In this document: piece after piece, positions 10,515 through 20,518 of the stretch
Layout of the letters: each line of letters begins with the position of its first letter
Position numbering within the stretch: the stretch's first letter is position 1
DNA from: Erythrobacteraceae bacterium E2-1 Yellow Sea
GTDB lineage: Bacteria; Pseudomonadota; Alphaproteobacteria; Sphingomonadales; Sphingomonadaceae
DNA length: 64,000 nt
Direction of reading: 5' to 3'
Assembly: GCA_014983025.1 (NCBI GenBank)
Contig: JADCLP010000001.1
Location: 372,001 to 436,000, forward strand
Notes under the pieces: generated by a model
Told to the model about the DNA's origin: nothing
The model's database searches: none
What the model saw: the letters and a program-made list of their open reading frames with translations, nothing else
Made by a program: the position numbers and the translations under genes

Positions 10515-13500
10515 TCATGGCATGCTCTCGCTTTCCTGGCGCTGAATGGCTGGTTCATCATTTGTGTCAGATTGGGGTGTACCGGGCGGCTTTGGCGCTG
10601 CCGCAGGCTGAAACCTCTTTCCATCATCGCGCATCAGGCCCAATTCGCGCGGGTCACGCACAAAGGCCGGGTCATACATGGATTTGAGGCTGGTAATCAG
10701 CTGGTAGAAAGGGGCGCGTATATTCACCCTGAATTGAAGTGGCAGTTTTGCGATCTGTTTCGTCACCAGATTGCTGGAGGCACCTGTACCCTGCCTGACC
10801 CCGTCAAATCTCACCTTAGTCACAATCTCGCCCGTCAGTGGCCCGTTCATTTCAATCTGCATCTGGTTGAAATCGAGTGAACGCAGGGACTGGAAGGCGA
10901 AATTGCCCATTGCTGACAGGTCTTCATAGGTGAGTTCACCAACGTAAGAGAGATTACCACCAGGAGGTCGTGAAATCAGCAAGCCGCCTTCAATCTTGCC
11001 ATTGCCCATTTCATCAAACACAATCGGCACAGTTCCATCAAATTTGCCACTGGCGGTGAGGTTGCCCAATTCCATAGTGGCAACGAATTCACCCGCATCC
11101 GCACCAATAATCTCGATGACATAGCGCCGTTCCTCACTCGCACCGATGTTCAGATTGACTGGGCGCAAGATCAGGCGTCCACCCATGAAAGGCCATTCGC
11201 CACCTTTCAAAGCAACAAATTGCGCATCGCGCAGGTCGAATGTCAGCTCGCCATCCAGCACTTCGATCCCCGGATTGATCGAACCGATATGGACTTTCTG
11301 ATCCGGCGCAGTGGTTAGATTGAGAAGGTCCGTAAACTCCACCGTGCCAAACGCCCCCTGGACCGGCCCGAATGCTGCCGCAAAATCCAGCCGGTCGCTG
11401 CTAATGCGGCCGGAACTGGTTATACCGGCATCATTCCAGTCTATCCGTCCACTGCCAGTGATCACACCATCTGCAAGCGCGATAACACCCTTGGCTAACA
11501 CACTCAGATCTTCTGGCTGGAGATCTTCATCAAAGCGCAGTTCATCCACAGCCAGATCGGCATGGCCAGTGCTGTTGGAGAGATTGTGGCGAATATCGGC
11601 GCGGGTCACCACACGGTCACTGGCCGGATGGCGCAAATTGGCCTGAGCAATGATGATGCTATCGGCCAAACTCAGAGTGGTGCCGCGCGCGGTCAATGGT
11701 TCGAAGCGTTGTGGATTGTTTCTGTCCAGCAGGCGGAATTGAGCCTGATTAAGGCTGAGAACATTGTCCTCATAGCTCCATGTCCCTGCGGCATTGGCAA
11801 TATCAAGTGGCACCGCAAACAGGCGCACATCCGCCTCGCTGAATGTGCCGCCTATAGATTCCCCCAAAGTGGCATCGAGGTTTGTCAGCACAAAACGGCT
11901 TTCCTCGCCCTTGGGCCCCAATGCCACCTCAATACTGCGCGCTGTGGCGTTACCCGGCCATGCGAAACCTATCGGGCCAGATTTCAGATCAATTGGTGTG
12001 CCTGCAAACTGGCCAGATACATCCAGCGTCGGGATGCCAGCGGCGATACGCAATCCCGCACGATCGCTGCGAATGATCGCACCGTCGCGTGGCGGGCAAA
12101 GTTTCACAATACGCTGGTCCAGCACAAGATCAGCCAAGGCCAGCTTACCAAAGCTGACATCTGCACAGCTACGCCAAAGCGACAGTCCCTGCACACTCGA
12201 CCAATTGCCGCGCACAGGCAGGCGCAAATCGCGTACCTCGCCCCCCGGCAGGGCACCGCTTGCCTCTATCCGCCCGCCGAATCCCAAGGCTCCACTTGGT
12301 TGCTGTGAAATTGCCAGCGCGGGAATTGCCAGTTCCGCATCGCCCGCACGGTATGGGTCCATCTCTATATTCAGGACAACGTCCGATCCCCTGCCCTGCT
12401 CCATCCGCCCGCGTATATGCGGCAGATCTGCCCCATCGCTTGCAAAACTGCCCGATATGCGCGGCCCACCCTCACCTTTCTGCACCACATGAAGTCGGGA
12501 TAACGACAGGATCAATGTGCCATTTGCGGTGCGCCATTGGGCATTGGGAATATTCAGGCTTTGCTCTTCTTTGTCATTGGATAATGCCAGCTCTGCCTTA
12601 AGCCCACTTCCCGGAACTGTTTGCGCCAACCCAGCCCGAAGTCGCGCGATCAATGGCGCGAACAGGGAACCCACTGCAGCTTGTTGCAATTCGGCCAATT
12701 GCCGGTCCGAATTATGGCCCAACTCTATCGCTTCACCGGATATTTGGGCATCCAGATCTAATTTCTGCGATGCAGCCCGAAAGCGCGCAGACCCAGCGGC
12801 ATTGATCTGGCCGAAGAGCATATAGGGCGTCTTGGTATCGGAAGCCTTCAGATCATAGCGTAGTTTGCCCTTCCCATCGCGCCAATCGAAGCTACCCTTG
12901 CCATCTAACTTTTCAGCGGTGGAAGCTGCTGCCAGCAAACGCTGCGCACCCAGGCCCACCTTGCCTTGCAGCCCGGCAAGGTCGGCATCACCCGTCACAT
13001 CAAGATCGGCATGCAATTGTGCCAGATTCAAAACAGCTTCACCGCAGGTCAGATCGCGCAGCCGCAAAGGTCCTGCAAATTGTGGCTTTCCTCTTGCTAC
13101 GCTGACTGCGCCCACCAGCACTGCATGAGTATCGCATCCTCCAGCGGTTAATTGCGGCGCCGCCACAGCCATCATACCCTTAAAGCCGTGATCAAGTTCT
13201 CCCTCACCCTTGGCCTTGATCCCGATCACACCCAGATCGCCGGTAATCACCGCTTGTCCGTCCATCAATGACAGATCGAGATCAGGCAATCCGGCATGAC
13301 CATCACTTTCAGCAAAAATCACCTTGTCCAAGATGCCGAAACTCAGCTGTCCATCGATATACCTGCCCCGCAGTCGGGGGCTGATAAGGCGCAAGTACCC
13401 TATCGTGGGCAACCCGAAACGTAAGCGCGGGGCAACTTCCAACCGTTCTATCGTCAGATCAGGATGCGCAGGGTCACCAATCACCAGATTTTGCAAGACC

Positions 13501-13727
13501 TGCCGGTCTGGATCGATCGATACGATTTCATATGTCGCTTCCAGCCCCATCTCGCGCAGCTGCGAATCGATCAGATCAGTGGCGATATCTTCACGCGTGC
13601 TCCACCCCAGCATAATGCCGCCGCCCAAAAGCATGCCGAAAGCCAGCAAAGCACGCGTTCGCTTGCGCCGCGGCCAGAACTTGCGCGATGGCGGGGGATT
13701 AAAATTTGGCTCTTCTGCGTCCGCCAT
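10515..13727 (-). CDS. ydbH: YdbH-like intermembrane lipid-transport protein (AsmA-like)
   Basis: This 1070-residue protein has a cytoplasmic arginine-rich N-terminus (KFWPRRKRTR), one membrane anchor (about 27-41) and a very long periplasmic part of beta-rich repeats typical of AsmA-like bridge proteins. The C-terminal third (GGEWPFMGGRLILRP near 895-909, then FDGTVPIVFDEMGNG near 943-957) carries the YdbH signature. Such proteins form a groove that spans the periplasm for phospholipids. The order ydbH-ynbE-ydbL is the same as in enterobacteria. It is divergent from radC, with 56 nt between the start codons. Confidence 0.88.
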   Translation of the reverse strand: MADAEEPNFNPPPSRKFWPRRKRTRALLAFGMLLGGGIMLGWSTREDIATDLIDSQLREMGLEATYEIVSIDPDRQVLQNLVIGDPAHPDLTIERLEVAPRLRFGLPTIGYLRLISPRLRGRYIDGQLSFGILDKVIFAESDGHAGLPDLDLSLMDGQAVITGDLGVIGIKAKGEGELDHGFKGMMAVAAPQLTAGGCDTHAVLVGAVSVARGKPQFAGPLRLRDLTCGEAVLNLAQLHADLDVTGDADLAGLQGKVGLGAQRLLAAASTAEKLDGKGSFDWRDGKGKLRYDLKASDTKTPYMLFGQINAAGSARFRAASQKLDLDAQISGEAIELGHNSDRQLAELQQAAVGSLFAPLIARLRAGLAQTVPGSGLKAELALSNDKEEQSLNIPNAQWRTANGTLILSLSRLHVVQKGEGGPRISGSFASDGADLPHIRGRMEQGRGSDVVLNIEMDPYRAGDAELAIPALAISQQPSGALGFGGRIEASGALPGGEVRDLRLPVRGNWSSVQGLSLWRSCADVSFGKLALADLVLDQRIVKLCPPRDGAIIRSDRAGLRIAAGIPTLDVSGQFAGTPIDLKSGPIGFAWPGNATARSIEVALGPKGEESRFVLTNLDATLGESIGGTFSEADVRLFAVPLDIANAAGTWSYEDNVLSLNQAQFRLLDRNNPQRFEPLTARGTTLSLADSIIIAQANLRHPASDRVVTRADIRHNLSNSTGHADLAVDELRFDEDLQPEDLSVLAKGVIALADGVITGSGRIDWNDAGITSSGRISSDRLDFAAAFGPVQGAFGTVEFTDLLNLTTAPDQKVHIGSINPGIEVLDGELTFDLRDAQFVALKGGEWPFMGGRLILRPVNLNIGASEERRYVIEIIGADAGEFVATMELGNLTASGKFDGTVPIVFDEMGNGKIEGGLLISRPPGGNLSYVGELTYEDLSAMGNFAFQSLRSLDFNQMQIEMNGPLTGEIVTKVRFDGVRQGTGASSNLVTKQIAKLPLQFRVNIRAPFYQLITSLKSMYDPAFVRDPRELGLMRDDGKRFQPAAAPKPPGTPQSDTNDEPAIQRQESESMP

Positions 13728-13783
13728 TTGCCCTTAGTCTTGCGCGCATCGCCAGCCAAAGGCAATGCTGCGTTTCTATCGTA

Positions 13784-14497
13784 ATGTCGGGGCAAAGCTT
13801 GCCGCAAGCTGAAGAAAAATCTGGTAAACATGCAGGCATGGGCCACCGCGCCCGCCTGCGCGAATGCCTGCTGAATGGCGGGGCAGAGGCGCTGGCTGAT
13901 TACGAATTGCTGGAATATCTCCTCTTCGCCAGCATCCGGCAGGGCGATACCAAACCGGTGGCAAAGGCGCTGATCAAGCATTTCGGGTCTCTCTCTGCCG
14001 TCCTCAATGCTGATCCCGGCGCATTGCAACAGGTTGATGGAGTGGGGGAAATCAGCGCAGCCGCACTGAAAAGTGTGTCACTCGCCGCTCGCCGCATGGC
14101 CCGTGGTGAAGTGCAGAACCGCCCCGTATTGGGCAGCTGGCAGGCGCTGCTGGATTATCTCGCCATTGATATGGCACATCTGACGGTGGAACGGGTGCGT
14201 GTGCTCTATCTCGACGCGCGCAACCGGCTGATAGACGATCATCATTTCGGCGACGGTTCGATTGATGAGGCAGCAATTCACCCACGTGAAGTGATCCGGC
14301 GCGCACTGGATGTGGGATCAAGCGCGTTGATCCTGGTTCACAACCACCCCAGCGGCAGCCCGGAACCCAGCCGCGCAGATATTCAGATCACCCGCCAGAT
14401 AGCTGAAGCAGGCCGATTGCTGGGCATCACCATCCATGACCATGTTATCATTGGGCGCGAAGGACATGTGAGTCTGAAGGCCAAGGGGTTGATCTGA
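13784..14497 (+). CDS. radC: RadC family JAMM/MPN-domain protein
   Basis: The 237-residue protein has an N-terminal helix-hairpin-helix part (DYELLEYLLFAS near 34-45, QQVDGVGEIS near 82-91) and a C-terminal JAMM metalloprotease-like domain with the metal site HNHPSGSPEPSRAD (near 186-199). RadC was once linked to DNA repair, but its enzymatic role is unproven. ATG 13784 gives the usual N-terminus; the open frame begins earlier but overlaps ydbH. It precedes purB by 54 nt. Confidence 0.93.
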   Translation: MSGQSLPQAEEKSGKHAGMGHRARLRECLLNGGAEALADYELLEYLLFASIRQGDTKPVAKALIKHFGSLSAVLNADPGALQQVDGVGEISAAALKSVSLAARRMARGEVQNRPVLGSWQALLDYLAIDMAHLTVERVRVLYLDARNRLIDDHHFGDGSIDEAAIHPREVIRRALDVGSSALILVHNHPSGSPEPSRADIQITRQIAEAGRLLGITIHDHVIIGREGHVSLKAKGLI

Positions 14498-14551
14498 ATC
14501 ACCATCACGCCTAGCCGCGCGGGCAATTGCAACACCTGTCCGGAGTCACCG

Positions 14552-15862
14552 ATGGTCCCCCGTTATGCCCGCCCTGCCATGACCGCGATTTGGGAACCCG
14601 AAGCGAAATATCGCATCTGGTTCGAGATTGAGGCACATGCCACGCAAAAGCTGGCCGATCTGGGCGTGGTGCCCGAAAGCGGGCCCAAGGCACTGTGGGA
14701 CTGGTGGGCGACGAATCCCAAGGTCGATGTGGAAGCGATCGATGCGAAGGAAGCCGTGCTTAAGCATGATGTTATCGCCTTCCTTGATTGGGTGGCGGAA
14801 CAAGTCGGGCCAGAGGCACGTTTTATGCATCAGGGCATGACCAGCTCCGACGTGCTCGACACCACACTGGCAGTGCAATTGTCGCGCGCGGCCGATTTGC
14901 TGCTGGAAGATCTCGATGGACTTTTGGCTGCAATCCGCCGCCGCGCGGAAGAGCATAAATACACCCCCACCATTGGCCGCAGCCACGGCATTCATGCCGA
15001 ACCCGTCACTTTCGGCCTGAAACTGGCGCAGGCCTATGCCGAATTTGACCGGTGCAAGAAGCGCCTGATCGCTGCGCGTGAAGAAATTGCCACCTGCGCT
15101 ATTTCCGGTGCGGTGGGCACTTTTGCCAATATCGATCCGCAGGTGGAAGAATATGTCGCGGAAAAGCTCGGCCTGACGGTAGAACCGGTTTCCACTCAAG
15201 TGATCCCGCGTGATCGCCACGCCATGTTCTTTTCCGTGCTGGCCGTCATTGCCAGTTCGATCGAGCGGCTGGCCGTTGAAATTCGCCACTTGCAGCGTAC
15301 CGAAGTGCTGGAGGCAGAGGAATATTTCGCACCCGGCCAGAAGGGTTCTTCGGCCATGCCACACAAGCGCAACCCGATCCTGACCGAAAACCTGACCGGG
15401 CAGGCACGCATGATCCGTTCATACGCCATGCCTGCACTGGAAAATGTCGCGCTGTGGCATGAACGCGATATTTCGCACTCCTCGGTTGAACGCTTCATCG
15501 GCCCTGATGCCACCATCACGCTGGATTTTGCGCTGGCGCGCCTGACCGGCGTGGTCGACAAACTGCTGGTCTATCCAGAACGGATGCAGAAAAACCTCGA
15601 CCGGATGGGCGGGCTGGTTCATTCGCAGCGCGTGCTGCTGGCCCTGACGCAGGCTGGGATCACGCGTGACAATGCCTATCGCCTGGTACAGCGCAATGCG
15701 ATGAAGGTGTGGGAATCGGATGGCGCGCTGTCTCTGCTCGACCTGCTCAAAGCTGACGAGGAAGTAACGGCCGCACTTTCAGAAGCCGTGCTGGAAGAAA
15801 AGTTCGACCTCGCCTATCACTTCAAGCATGTTGATACGATCTTCGCGCGGGTCTTTGGCTAG
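14552..15862 (+). CDS. purB: Adenylosuccinate lyase
   Basis: PurB cleaves SAICAR and adenylosuccinate, releasing fumarate, in purine synthesis. The 436-residue protein opens with MVPRYARPAM, has the HQGMTSSDVLDT segment (about 92-103), the SHGIHAEP segment (about 146-153) with a catalytic histidine, and the fumarase/aspartase family signature GSSAMPHKRNP (about 267-277) with its catalytic serine loop. Length and motifs are typical of the short bacterial type. Confidence 0.97.
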   Translation: MVPRYARPAMTAIWEPEAKYRIWFEIEAHATQKLADLGVVPESGPKALWDWWATNPKVDVEAIDAKEAVLKHDVIAFLDWVAEQVGPEARFMHQGMTSSDVLDTTLAVQLSRAADLLLEDLDGLLAAIRRRAEEHKYTPTIGRSHGIHAEPVTFGLKLAQAYAEFDRCKKRLIAAREEIATCAISGAVGTFANIDPQVEEYVAEKLGLTVEPVSTQVIPRDRHAMFFSVLAVIASSIERLAVEIRHLQRTEVLEAEEYFAPGQKGSSAMPHKRNPILTENLTGQARMIRSYAMPALENVALWHERDISHSSVERFIGPDATITLDFALARLTGVVDKLLVYPERMQKNLDRMGGLVHSQRVLLALTQAGITRDNAYRLVQRNAMKVWESDGALSLLDLLKADEEVTAALSEAVLEEKFDLAYHFKHVDTIFARVFG

Positions 15863-15922
15863 ACTCATCTGCAGAATCGCTTAGGTTTGGGCACTTACTC
15901 AAGCAAAGCGGGAGAAAATCAC

Positions 15923-16249
15923 ATGCAAATCGTGCGAACGGTCGTCTGGGTACTGATCCTGTTCGGGTTGCTGACCTTCTCCTTCTTCAATTGGGAGCCG
16001 GTGGCAGTCACCCTGTGGGGCGATCTGGTGCTGGAAACCAAGGTGCCGATGCTGGTGATCTTCTCTTTCCTACTGGGTCTGGTGCCCATGTGGCTGCTGC
16101 ACCGCACCGCCAAATGGCGGTTGGACCGGCGCATTCAATCTCTGGAAACAGCGGCGCGGTCCAATGCCCTGTCACGCCACGAGCCGACTTCGACGCCTGT
16201 GCCCTCCGCATCTGCCCCACTCACTCCATCTGAAGACAATCCTGCATGA
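15923..16249 (+). CDS. LapA domain-containing membrane protein (DUF1049)
   Basis: This 108-residue protein has two membrane segments (about 4-24 and 39-60) with the LapA-type motif FNWEPVAVTLWG between them, then a short basic coil and a Ser/Pro/Ala-rich tail. In enterobacteria the relative LapA works with LapB in lipopolysaccharide assembly, but this role is not shown here. The start follows GGGAGA at good spacing and its stop overlaps the pyrF start (ATGA), so it is coupled to pyrF, as often seen in alphaproteobacteria. Confidence 0.85.
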   Translation: MQIVRTVVWVLILFGLLTFSFFNWEPVAVTLWGDLVLETKVPMLVIFSFLLGLVPMWLLHRTAKWRLDRRIQSLETAARSNALSRHEPTSTPVPSASAPLTPSEDNPA

Positions 16250-16920
16250 GCAATCCGATTTACCTTGCACTTGATCTGCCCCAGATTGAACCTGCCAAGG
16301 CACTGCTGAACAAGGTGAAATCGCATATTGGCGGGGTGAAGCTGGGGATGGAATTCTTCTATCACCATGGGTACCATGGCGTGCATGAAATTGCCCATAT
16401 GGGCATTCCGATCTTCCTTGACCTGAAGCTGCATGACATCCCCAATACGGTGGCAGGCGCGATGCAGGCGATCCATGTGCTGGAACCTGCCATTGTCACT
16501 GTCCATGCCAGTGGCGGACGCGCGATGATGGAAGATGCCAAGGCGGCAGCAGCAGAAGGCTGCAAGGTGGTAGCGGTTACCATGCTCACCAGCCTGGATG
16601 AACGTGATCTGGTGCGCACCGGCGTTTCGGGCAGCGCGCATGATCAGGTTATGCGACTGGCTGATCTGGCTCAGGAAGCTGGGTTGGATGGCGTCGTGTG
16701 TTCGGGGCAGGAAGTGGGCGCGGTGCACAAGCGATGGAAGGATGGCTTTTTCGTCGTCCCCGGCCTGCGCCCTGGTGGCAAAGCAAGCGCCGACCAGAAG
16801 CGTGTCGTCACCCCGCGTCAGGCACGCGATGATGGTGCCAGCGTACTGGTGATTGGCCGCCCGATCAGCCGCGCGGATGATCCGTTGGAGGCCGCGCGCG
16901 CCATCGAAGCGACGCTTTAG
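16246..16920 (+). CDS. pyrF: Orotidine 5'-phosphate decarboxylase
   Basis: PyrF decarboxylates OMP to UMP, the last step of pyrimidine synthesis. The 224-residue TIM-barrel protein has the catalytic array DLKLHD at 59-64 (Asp59, Lys61, Asp64), VVPGLRPGG near 171-179 for phosphate and VIGRPIS near 203-209. It overlaps the lapA-like gene by 4 nt and is followed by trpF after 9 nt, the usual lapA-pyrF-trpF-trpB-trpA order in this group. Confidence 0.97.
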   Translation: MSNPIYLALDLPQIEPAKALLNKVKSHIGGVKLGMEFFYHHGYHGVHEIAHMGIPIFLDLKLHDIPNTVAGAMQAIHVLEPAIVTVHASGGRAMMEDAKAAAAEGCKVVAVTMLTSLDERDLVRTGVSGSAHDQVMRLADLAQEAGLDGVVCSGQEVGAVHKRWKDGFFVVPGLRPGGKASADQKRVVTPRQARDDGASVLVIGRPISRADDPLEAARAIEATL

Positions 16921-16929
16921 GCTTAGGCA

Positions 16930-17568
16930 ATGCCCATACAGATCAAGATTTGCGGGCTATCGACTCCTGAAACGCTCAAGGCCGCGATGGATGCGGGGGC
17001 AAGCCATGTCGGGTTGAATTTCTATCCGCCTTCGCCCCGTTATGTTTCGCCAGAACGCGCCGTTGAACTGGCTGCATTGGCTGGCAAGCGCGCGGGAAAG
17101 GTCGGCGTGTTCGTCAATGCCGATGATGAATTTCTTGGCGCGTCGATTGCAGCAGGCGCATTGGATGCAATCCAGCTGCATGGCGCAGAAACACCGCAAC
17201 GCGCTCGTGAAGTGCAATCCAAATTCGGCCTGCCGGTTTGGAAGGCCCTGGCTGTTTCTACTGCTGAGGATGTGGCCAAGGCTCGCGATTATGCCGATGC
17301 GGTCGATCTGATCCTGTTCGATGCCAGGACACCCAAGGGTGCTTTACCCGGTGGTATGGGCCTGTCCTTTGACTGGTCATTACTCAATGATAATCACGGC
17401 GCGACCCATTGGGGCCTTGCAGGTGGGCTTACCCCTACCAATGTAGGCGATGCGATCCGCGCTACGGGAGCAACGCTGGTCGACACTTCATCCGGTGTGG
17501 AAATTGCGCCGGGTGTAAAGGATGTGGACTTGATCCGCGCCTTCTGCAAAGCGGCGCTGAACAATTGA
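16930..17568 (+). CDS. trpF: Phosphoribosylanthranilate isomerase
   Basis: TrpF performs the Amadori rearrangement of phosphoribosylanthranilate in tryptophan synthesis. The 212-residue barrel opens with KICGL (catalytic Cys8), has NFYPPSPRY near 31-39, VGVFVN near 58-63, and LFDARTPKGALPGG near 124-137 with the catalytic aspartate; LAGGLTPTNV and DTSSGVE near the end bind phosphate. It lies between pyrF and a REP pair that separates it from trpB. Confidence 0.96.
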   Translation: MPIQIKICGLSTPETLKAAMDAGASHVGLNFYPPSPRYVSPERAVELAALAGKRAGKVGVFVNADDEFLGASIAAGALDAIQLHGAETPQRAREVQSKFGLPVWKALAVSTAEDVAKARDYADAVDLILFDARTPKGALPGGMGLSFDWSLLNDNHGATHWGLAGGLTPTNVGDAIRATGATLVDTSSGVEIAPGVKDVDLIRAFCKAALNN

Positions 17569-17586
17569 GTACCACTTCCGCACACC

Positions 17587-17650
17587 CCGAGCTTGTCGAA
17601 GGGTTGCAGTTCCTTATTAGCAAGGCAGGGCTTCGACAGGCTCAACTCGG
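17587..17650. repeat. Inverted REP pair between trpF and trpB
   Basis: CCGAGCTTGTCGAAG (17587-17601) faces CTTCGACAGG (17631-17640) and CTCGG (17646-17650), so the two can fold into a stem of 10 bp (one G-U pair) plus 5 bp, with an internal loop and a 29-nt terminal loop. This is the REP type common in sphingomonads, also present at 63657-63803. It fills nearly the whole 88-nt gap and ends 6 nt before the trpB start. Confidence 0.85.
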
Positions 17651-17656
17651 ACGGAT

Positions 17657-18877
17657 TTGATTTTGGAAACGAAACCCAACACATTTCGCAACCAGCCCGA
17701 TGATCGCGGGCATTTCGGCCAGTTTGGCGGGCGTTATGTTGCCGAAACGCTGATGCCGCTGATTCTGGATCTGGAACAGGCATACAAAACGGCCAAGGCA
17801 GACCCTGCTTTCAAGGCCGAGTTTGACGATCTGATGGAGCATTATGTTGGCCGCCCCAGCCCGCTCTATTTTGCTGAGCGACTGACAGAGGCGCTGGGTG
17901 GCGCACAAATCTGGTTCAAGCGTGAAGAGCTGAACCACACAGGTGCACACAAGATTAACAATTGCATCGGGCAGATCCTGCTCGCCATACGTATGGGCAA
18001 GACCAAGATTATTGCCGAAACCGGCGCGGGTCAGCATGGCGTGGCCACAGCCACCGTATGCGCACGCTTTGGCCTGCCTTGCACCATCTTCATGGGTGCA
18101 ACCGATGTGGAACGGCAAAAGCCCAATGTGTTCCGCATGAAACTGCTCGGCGCGGAAGTGATTCCTGTCACTAGCGGGGCTGCCACACTGAAGGATGCGA
18201 TGAATGAGGCGCTGCGCCACTGGGTCGCCAATGTGGAAGATACGTTCTACATCATCGGCACTGCGGCTGGTCCTCATCCCTACCCTGAACTGGTGCGCGA
18301 TTTCCAAAGCGTGATCGGCAAAGAAGCGCGTGCGCAATTGCTCAGCCGCACCGGGAAATTGCCCGACCTGCTGCTGGCGGCAGTCGGCGGCGGTTCCAAC
18401 GCCATCGGCCTGTTCCACCCTTTTCTGGATGATCCCGATGTCGAGATGATCGGCGTCGAGGCAGCAGGACATGGCATTGAAAGCGGCCAGCATGCCGCCA
18501 GCCTGAGCGGTGGTGTTCCCGGCGTGCTTCATGGCAACAAGACCTATCTTCTTCAGGATGATGACGGCCAGATTACCGAAGCGCATTCGATCAGTGCCGG
18601 GCTGGATTATCCCGGCATCGGCCCGGAACATAGCTGGCTGCATGAAATCGGCCGGGTGAAATATATGCCGATTACGGATGATGAAGCGCTGGAAGCGTTC
18701 CAGCTGACTTGCCGGTTGGAAGGGATCATCCCTGCCCTGGAAAGCGCACATGCTTTGGCCGCTCTACCACAGTTGGCCAAGCAATATCGTGACGATCAGA
18801 TTATTCTGGTGAATGTCTCTGGCCGCGGCGACAAAGACATTTTTACCGTTGCGGACGCGCTGGGAGTGGAGATGTGA
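17657..18877 (+). CDS. trpB: Tryptophan synthase beta chain
   Basis: TrpB condenses indole and serine to tryptophan with pyridoxal phosphate. The 406-residue protein has the PLP lysine K99 in [17 protein letters not shown] near 115-122 and the phosphate-binding [10 protein letters not shown] near 239-248. No ATG lies near the start; TTG 17657 and TTG 17663 are both possible, and the only ribosome-site-like sequence is GGACGGA at the edge of the REP element. Its stop overlaps the trpA start (GTGA). Confidence 0.95.
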   Translation: MILETKPNTFRNQPDDRGHFGQFGGRYVAETLMPLILDLEQAYKTAKADPAFKAEFDDLMEHYVGRPSPLYFAERLTEALGGAQIWFKREELNHTGAHKINNCIGQILLAIRMGKTKIIAETGAGQHGVATATVCARFGLPCTIFMGATDVERQKPNVFRMKLLGAEVIPVTSGAATLKDAMNEALRHWVANVEDTFYIIGTAAGPHPYPELVRDFQSVIGKEARAQLLSRTGKLPDLLLAAVGGGSNAIGLFHPFLDDPDVEMIGVEAAGHGIESGQHAASLSGGVPGVLHGNKTYLLQDDDGQITEAHSISAGLDYPGIGPEHSWLHEIGRVKYMPITDDEALEAFQLTCRLEGIIPALESAHALAALPQLAKQYRDDQIILVNVSGRGDKDIFTVADALGVEM

Positions 18878-19653
18878 GCCGCTTTTCAAACGCTTTTTCG
18901 CAAACACGTGCTGCGCTCGTCTGTTTCATCACCGCTGGCGATGGCGACACCGCGGCCAATCTTGATGCGTTGGTCGCAGGCGGTGCCGATGTAATCGAGC
19001 TGGGCATGCCCTTCACAGACCCTATGGCTGATGGCCCCGCCATTCAGCAGGCCAATCTGCGCAGTCTGGGTAAGGGCACTACCACGCGCGACGTATTGCT
19101 AATCGCCAATGAATTTCGCGCCCGCCACCCCAATGTGCCGCTTGTGCTGATGGGTTATGCCAACCCCATGATAGCACGTGGTGCGGAATGGTTTGCAGCA
19201 GAAGCAAAGGGTTGCGGTGTCGATGGCGTAATCTGCGTTGATATCCCGCCAGAGGAAGACCCCGATCTGGGCCCAGCCCTGCGCGCGCAAGGGATTGACC
19301 TGATCCGACTTGCCACCCCTACCACCGACCAGGCGCGCCTTCCAGCCGTGCTCAACGGATCAGGCGGCTTTGTCTATTATGTCTCTGTCGCGGGGATTAC
19401 CGGCAAACAACAGGCCGCGCAGGCGAGTATTGAGGATGCTGTGGCGAGGTTGAAAGCTGCGACAGACCTGCCCATTGCCGTGGGATTTGGTGTGCGGACG
19501 CCTGAACAGGCTGGTGCCATTGCCAAGGTGGCTGATGGTGTTGTGGTAGGCTCCGCCCTCGTCGATATCGTCGCCGAACACGGTACAAAAGCACCGGAAA
19601 AGCTGCGCGAACTCACCTCTGAGCTTGCTCAAGCAGTGCATAATGCGCGATAG
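18874..19653 (+). CDS. trpA: Tryptophan synthase alpha chain
   Basis: TrpA cleaves indole-3-glycerol phosphate and passes indole to TrpB through a tunnel. The 259-residue barrel has [18 protein letters not shown] (41-58), where Glu42 and Asp53 correspond to the catalytic pair E49/D60 of the Salmonella enzyme, and FGVRTPEQA near 205-213 for phosphate. The start is GTG within a GTGA overlap with the trpB stop, so the subunits are translationally coupled. Confidence 0.96.
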   Translation: MSRFSNAFSQTRAALVCFITAGDGDTAANLDALVAGGADVIELGMPFTDPMADGPAIQQANLRSLGKGTTTRDVLLIANEFRARHPNVPLVLMGYANPMIARGAEWFAAEAKGCGVDGVICVDIPPEEDPDLGPALRAQGIDLIRLATPTTDQARLPAVLNGSGGFVYYVSVAGITGKQQAAQASIEDAVARLKAATDLPIAVGFGVRTPEQAGAIAKVADGVVVGSALVDIVAEHGTKAPEKLRELTSELAQAVHNAR

Positions 19654-19662
19654 GGCAGCGTC

Positions 19663-20511
19663 ATGAGCTGGTTAACACGTGTTCGCAATTCGCTGGGCCT
19701 AAGCCCCAAGCGCGCCACAGAGAAGGATCTGTGGATCAAATGCCCTTCCTGCCAGGAAATGCTGTTTACGAAAGAATATCAGGAAAATCTGGCAGTCTGT
19801 CCGCGCTGCGACCATCACGGCCGCATTGGCGCTGATGAACGGTTGGCGCTGTTGTTGGATGAAGGTTTTGACCTGCTTGCACAGCCCCAGGTCAAAGAAG
19901 ATCCGCTGAAGTTCCGCGATACCAAGAAATATACTGACCGGCTGAAACAGGCACGCGCGAATAATCCGCATGAAGATGCGTTTTCAGTGGGTTCGGGCAC
20001 GATTGACGGGCATAATGCAGTCGTTGGCGTGCAGGATTTCAGCTTTATGGGCGGATCGATGGGCATGGCCGTTGGTATGGCCTTTTGCGCAGGTGCCGAA
20101 CGCGCGCTGTCCCGCAAATGTGCCTATGTGGTTTGCACGGCAGCCGGTGGCGCACGCATGCAGGAAGGCATCTTGTCACTTATGCAAATGCCCAGGGCCA
20201 CCGTGATGACGCGCCGTCTGCGCGAAGCTGGCCTGCCCTATATCGTTGTACTGACCGATCCGACCACGGGCGGCGTAACGGCCAGCTATGCGATGCTGGG
20301 CGATATCCATATTGCAGAACCGGGATGCCTGATCGGCTTTGCCGGACAGCGTGTGATCCAGGATACAATCCGCGAGAAACTGCCGGAAGGGTTCCAGCGC
20401 GCGGAATACCTGCACAAGCACGGTATGGTAGACATGGTGGTGCACCGTAAAGATCTGAAGGCACAGCTGGCAAACCTGCTGGACTTTCTTCAGCCGCGCG
20501 CCGCAGCCTGA
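19663..20511 (+). CDS. accD: Acetyl-CoA carboxylase, carboxyltransferase subunit beta
   Basis: AccD is half of the carboxyltransferase that makes malonyl-CoA. The 282-residue protein has the N-terminal zinc ribbon (Cys27, Cys30, Cys46, Cys49) and a crotonase-like core with GGSMGMAVG near 127-135 and GGARMQEG near 162-169. It sits 9 nt after trpA and 7 nt before folC; the trpBA-accD-folC order is common in proteobacteria. Confidence 0.97.
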   Translation: MSWLTRVRNSLGLSPKRATEKDLWIKCPSCQEMLFTKEYQENLAVCPRCDHHGRIGADERLALLLDEGFDLLAQPQVKEDPLKFRDTKKYTDRLKQARANNPHEDAFSVGSGTIDGHNAVVGVQDFSFMGGSMGMAVGMAFCAGAERALSRKCAYVVCTAAGGARMQEGILSLMQMPRATVMTRRLREAGLPYIVVLTDPTTGGVTASYAMLGDIHIAEPGCLIGFAGQRVIQDTIREKLPEGFQRAEYLHKHGMVDMVVHRKDLKAQLANLLDFLQPRAAA

Positions 20512-20518
20512 TACAGTC

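Noticed and set aside
10444-10518. ynbE start at the ATGA overlap with ydbH
   Set aside because: It would place 25 residues in front of the signal peptide, which is unlikely for a lipoprotein.
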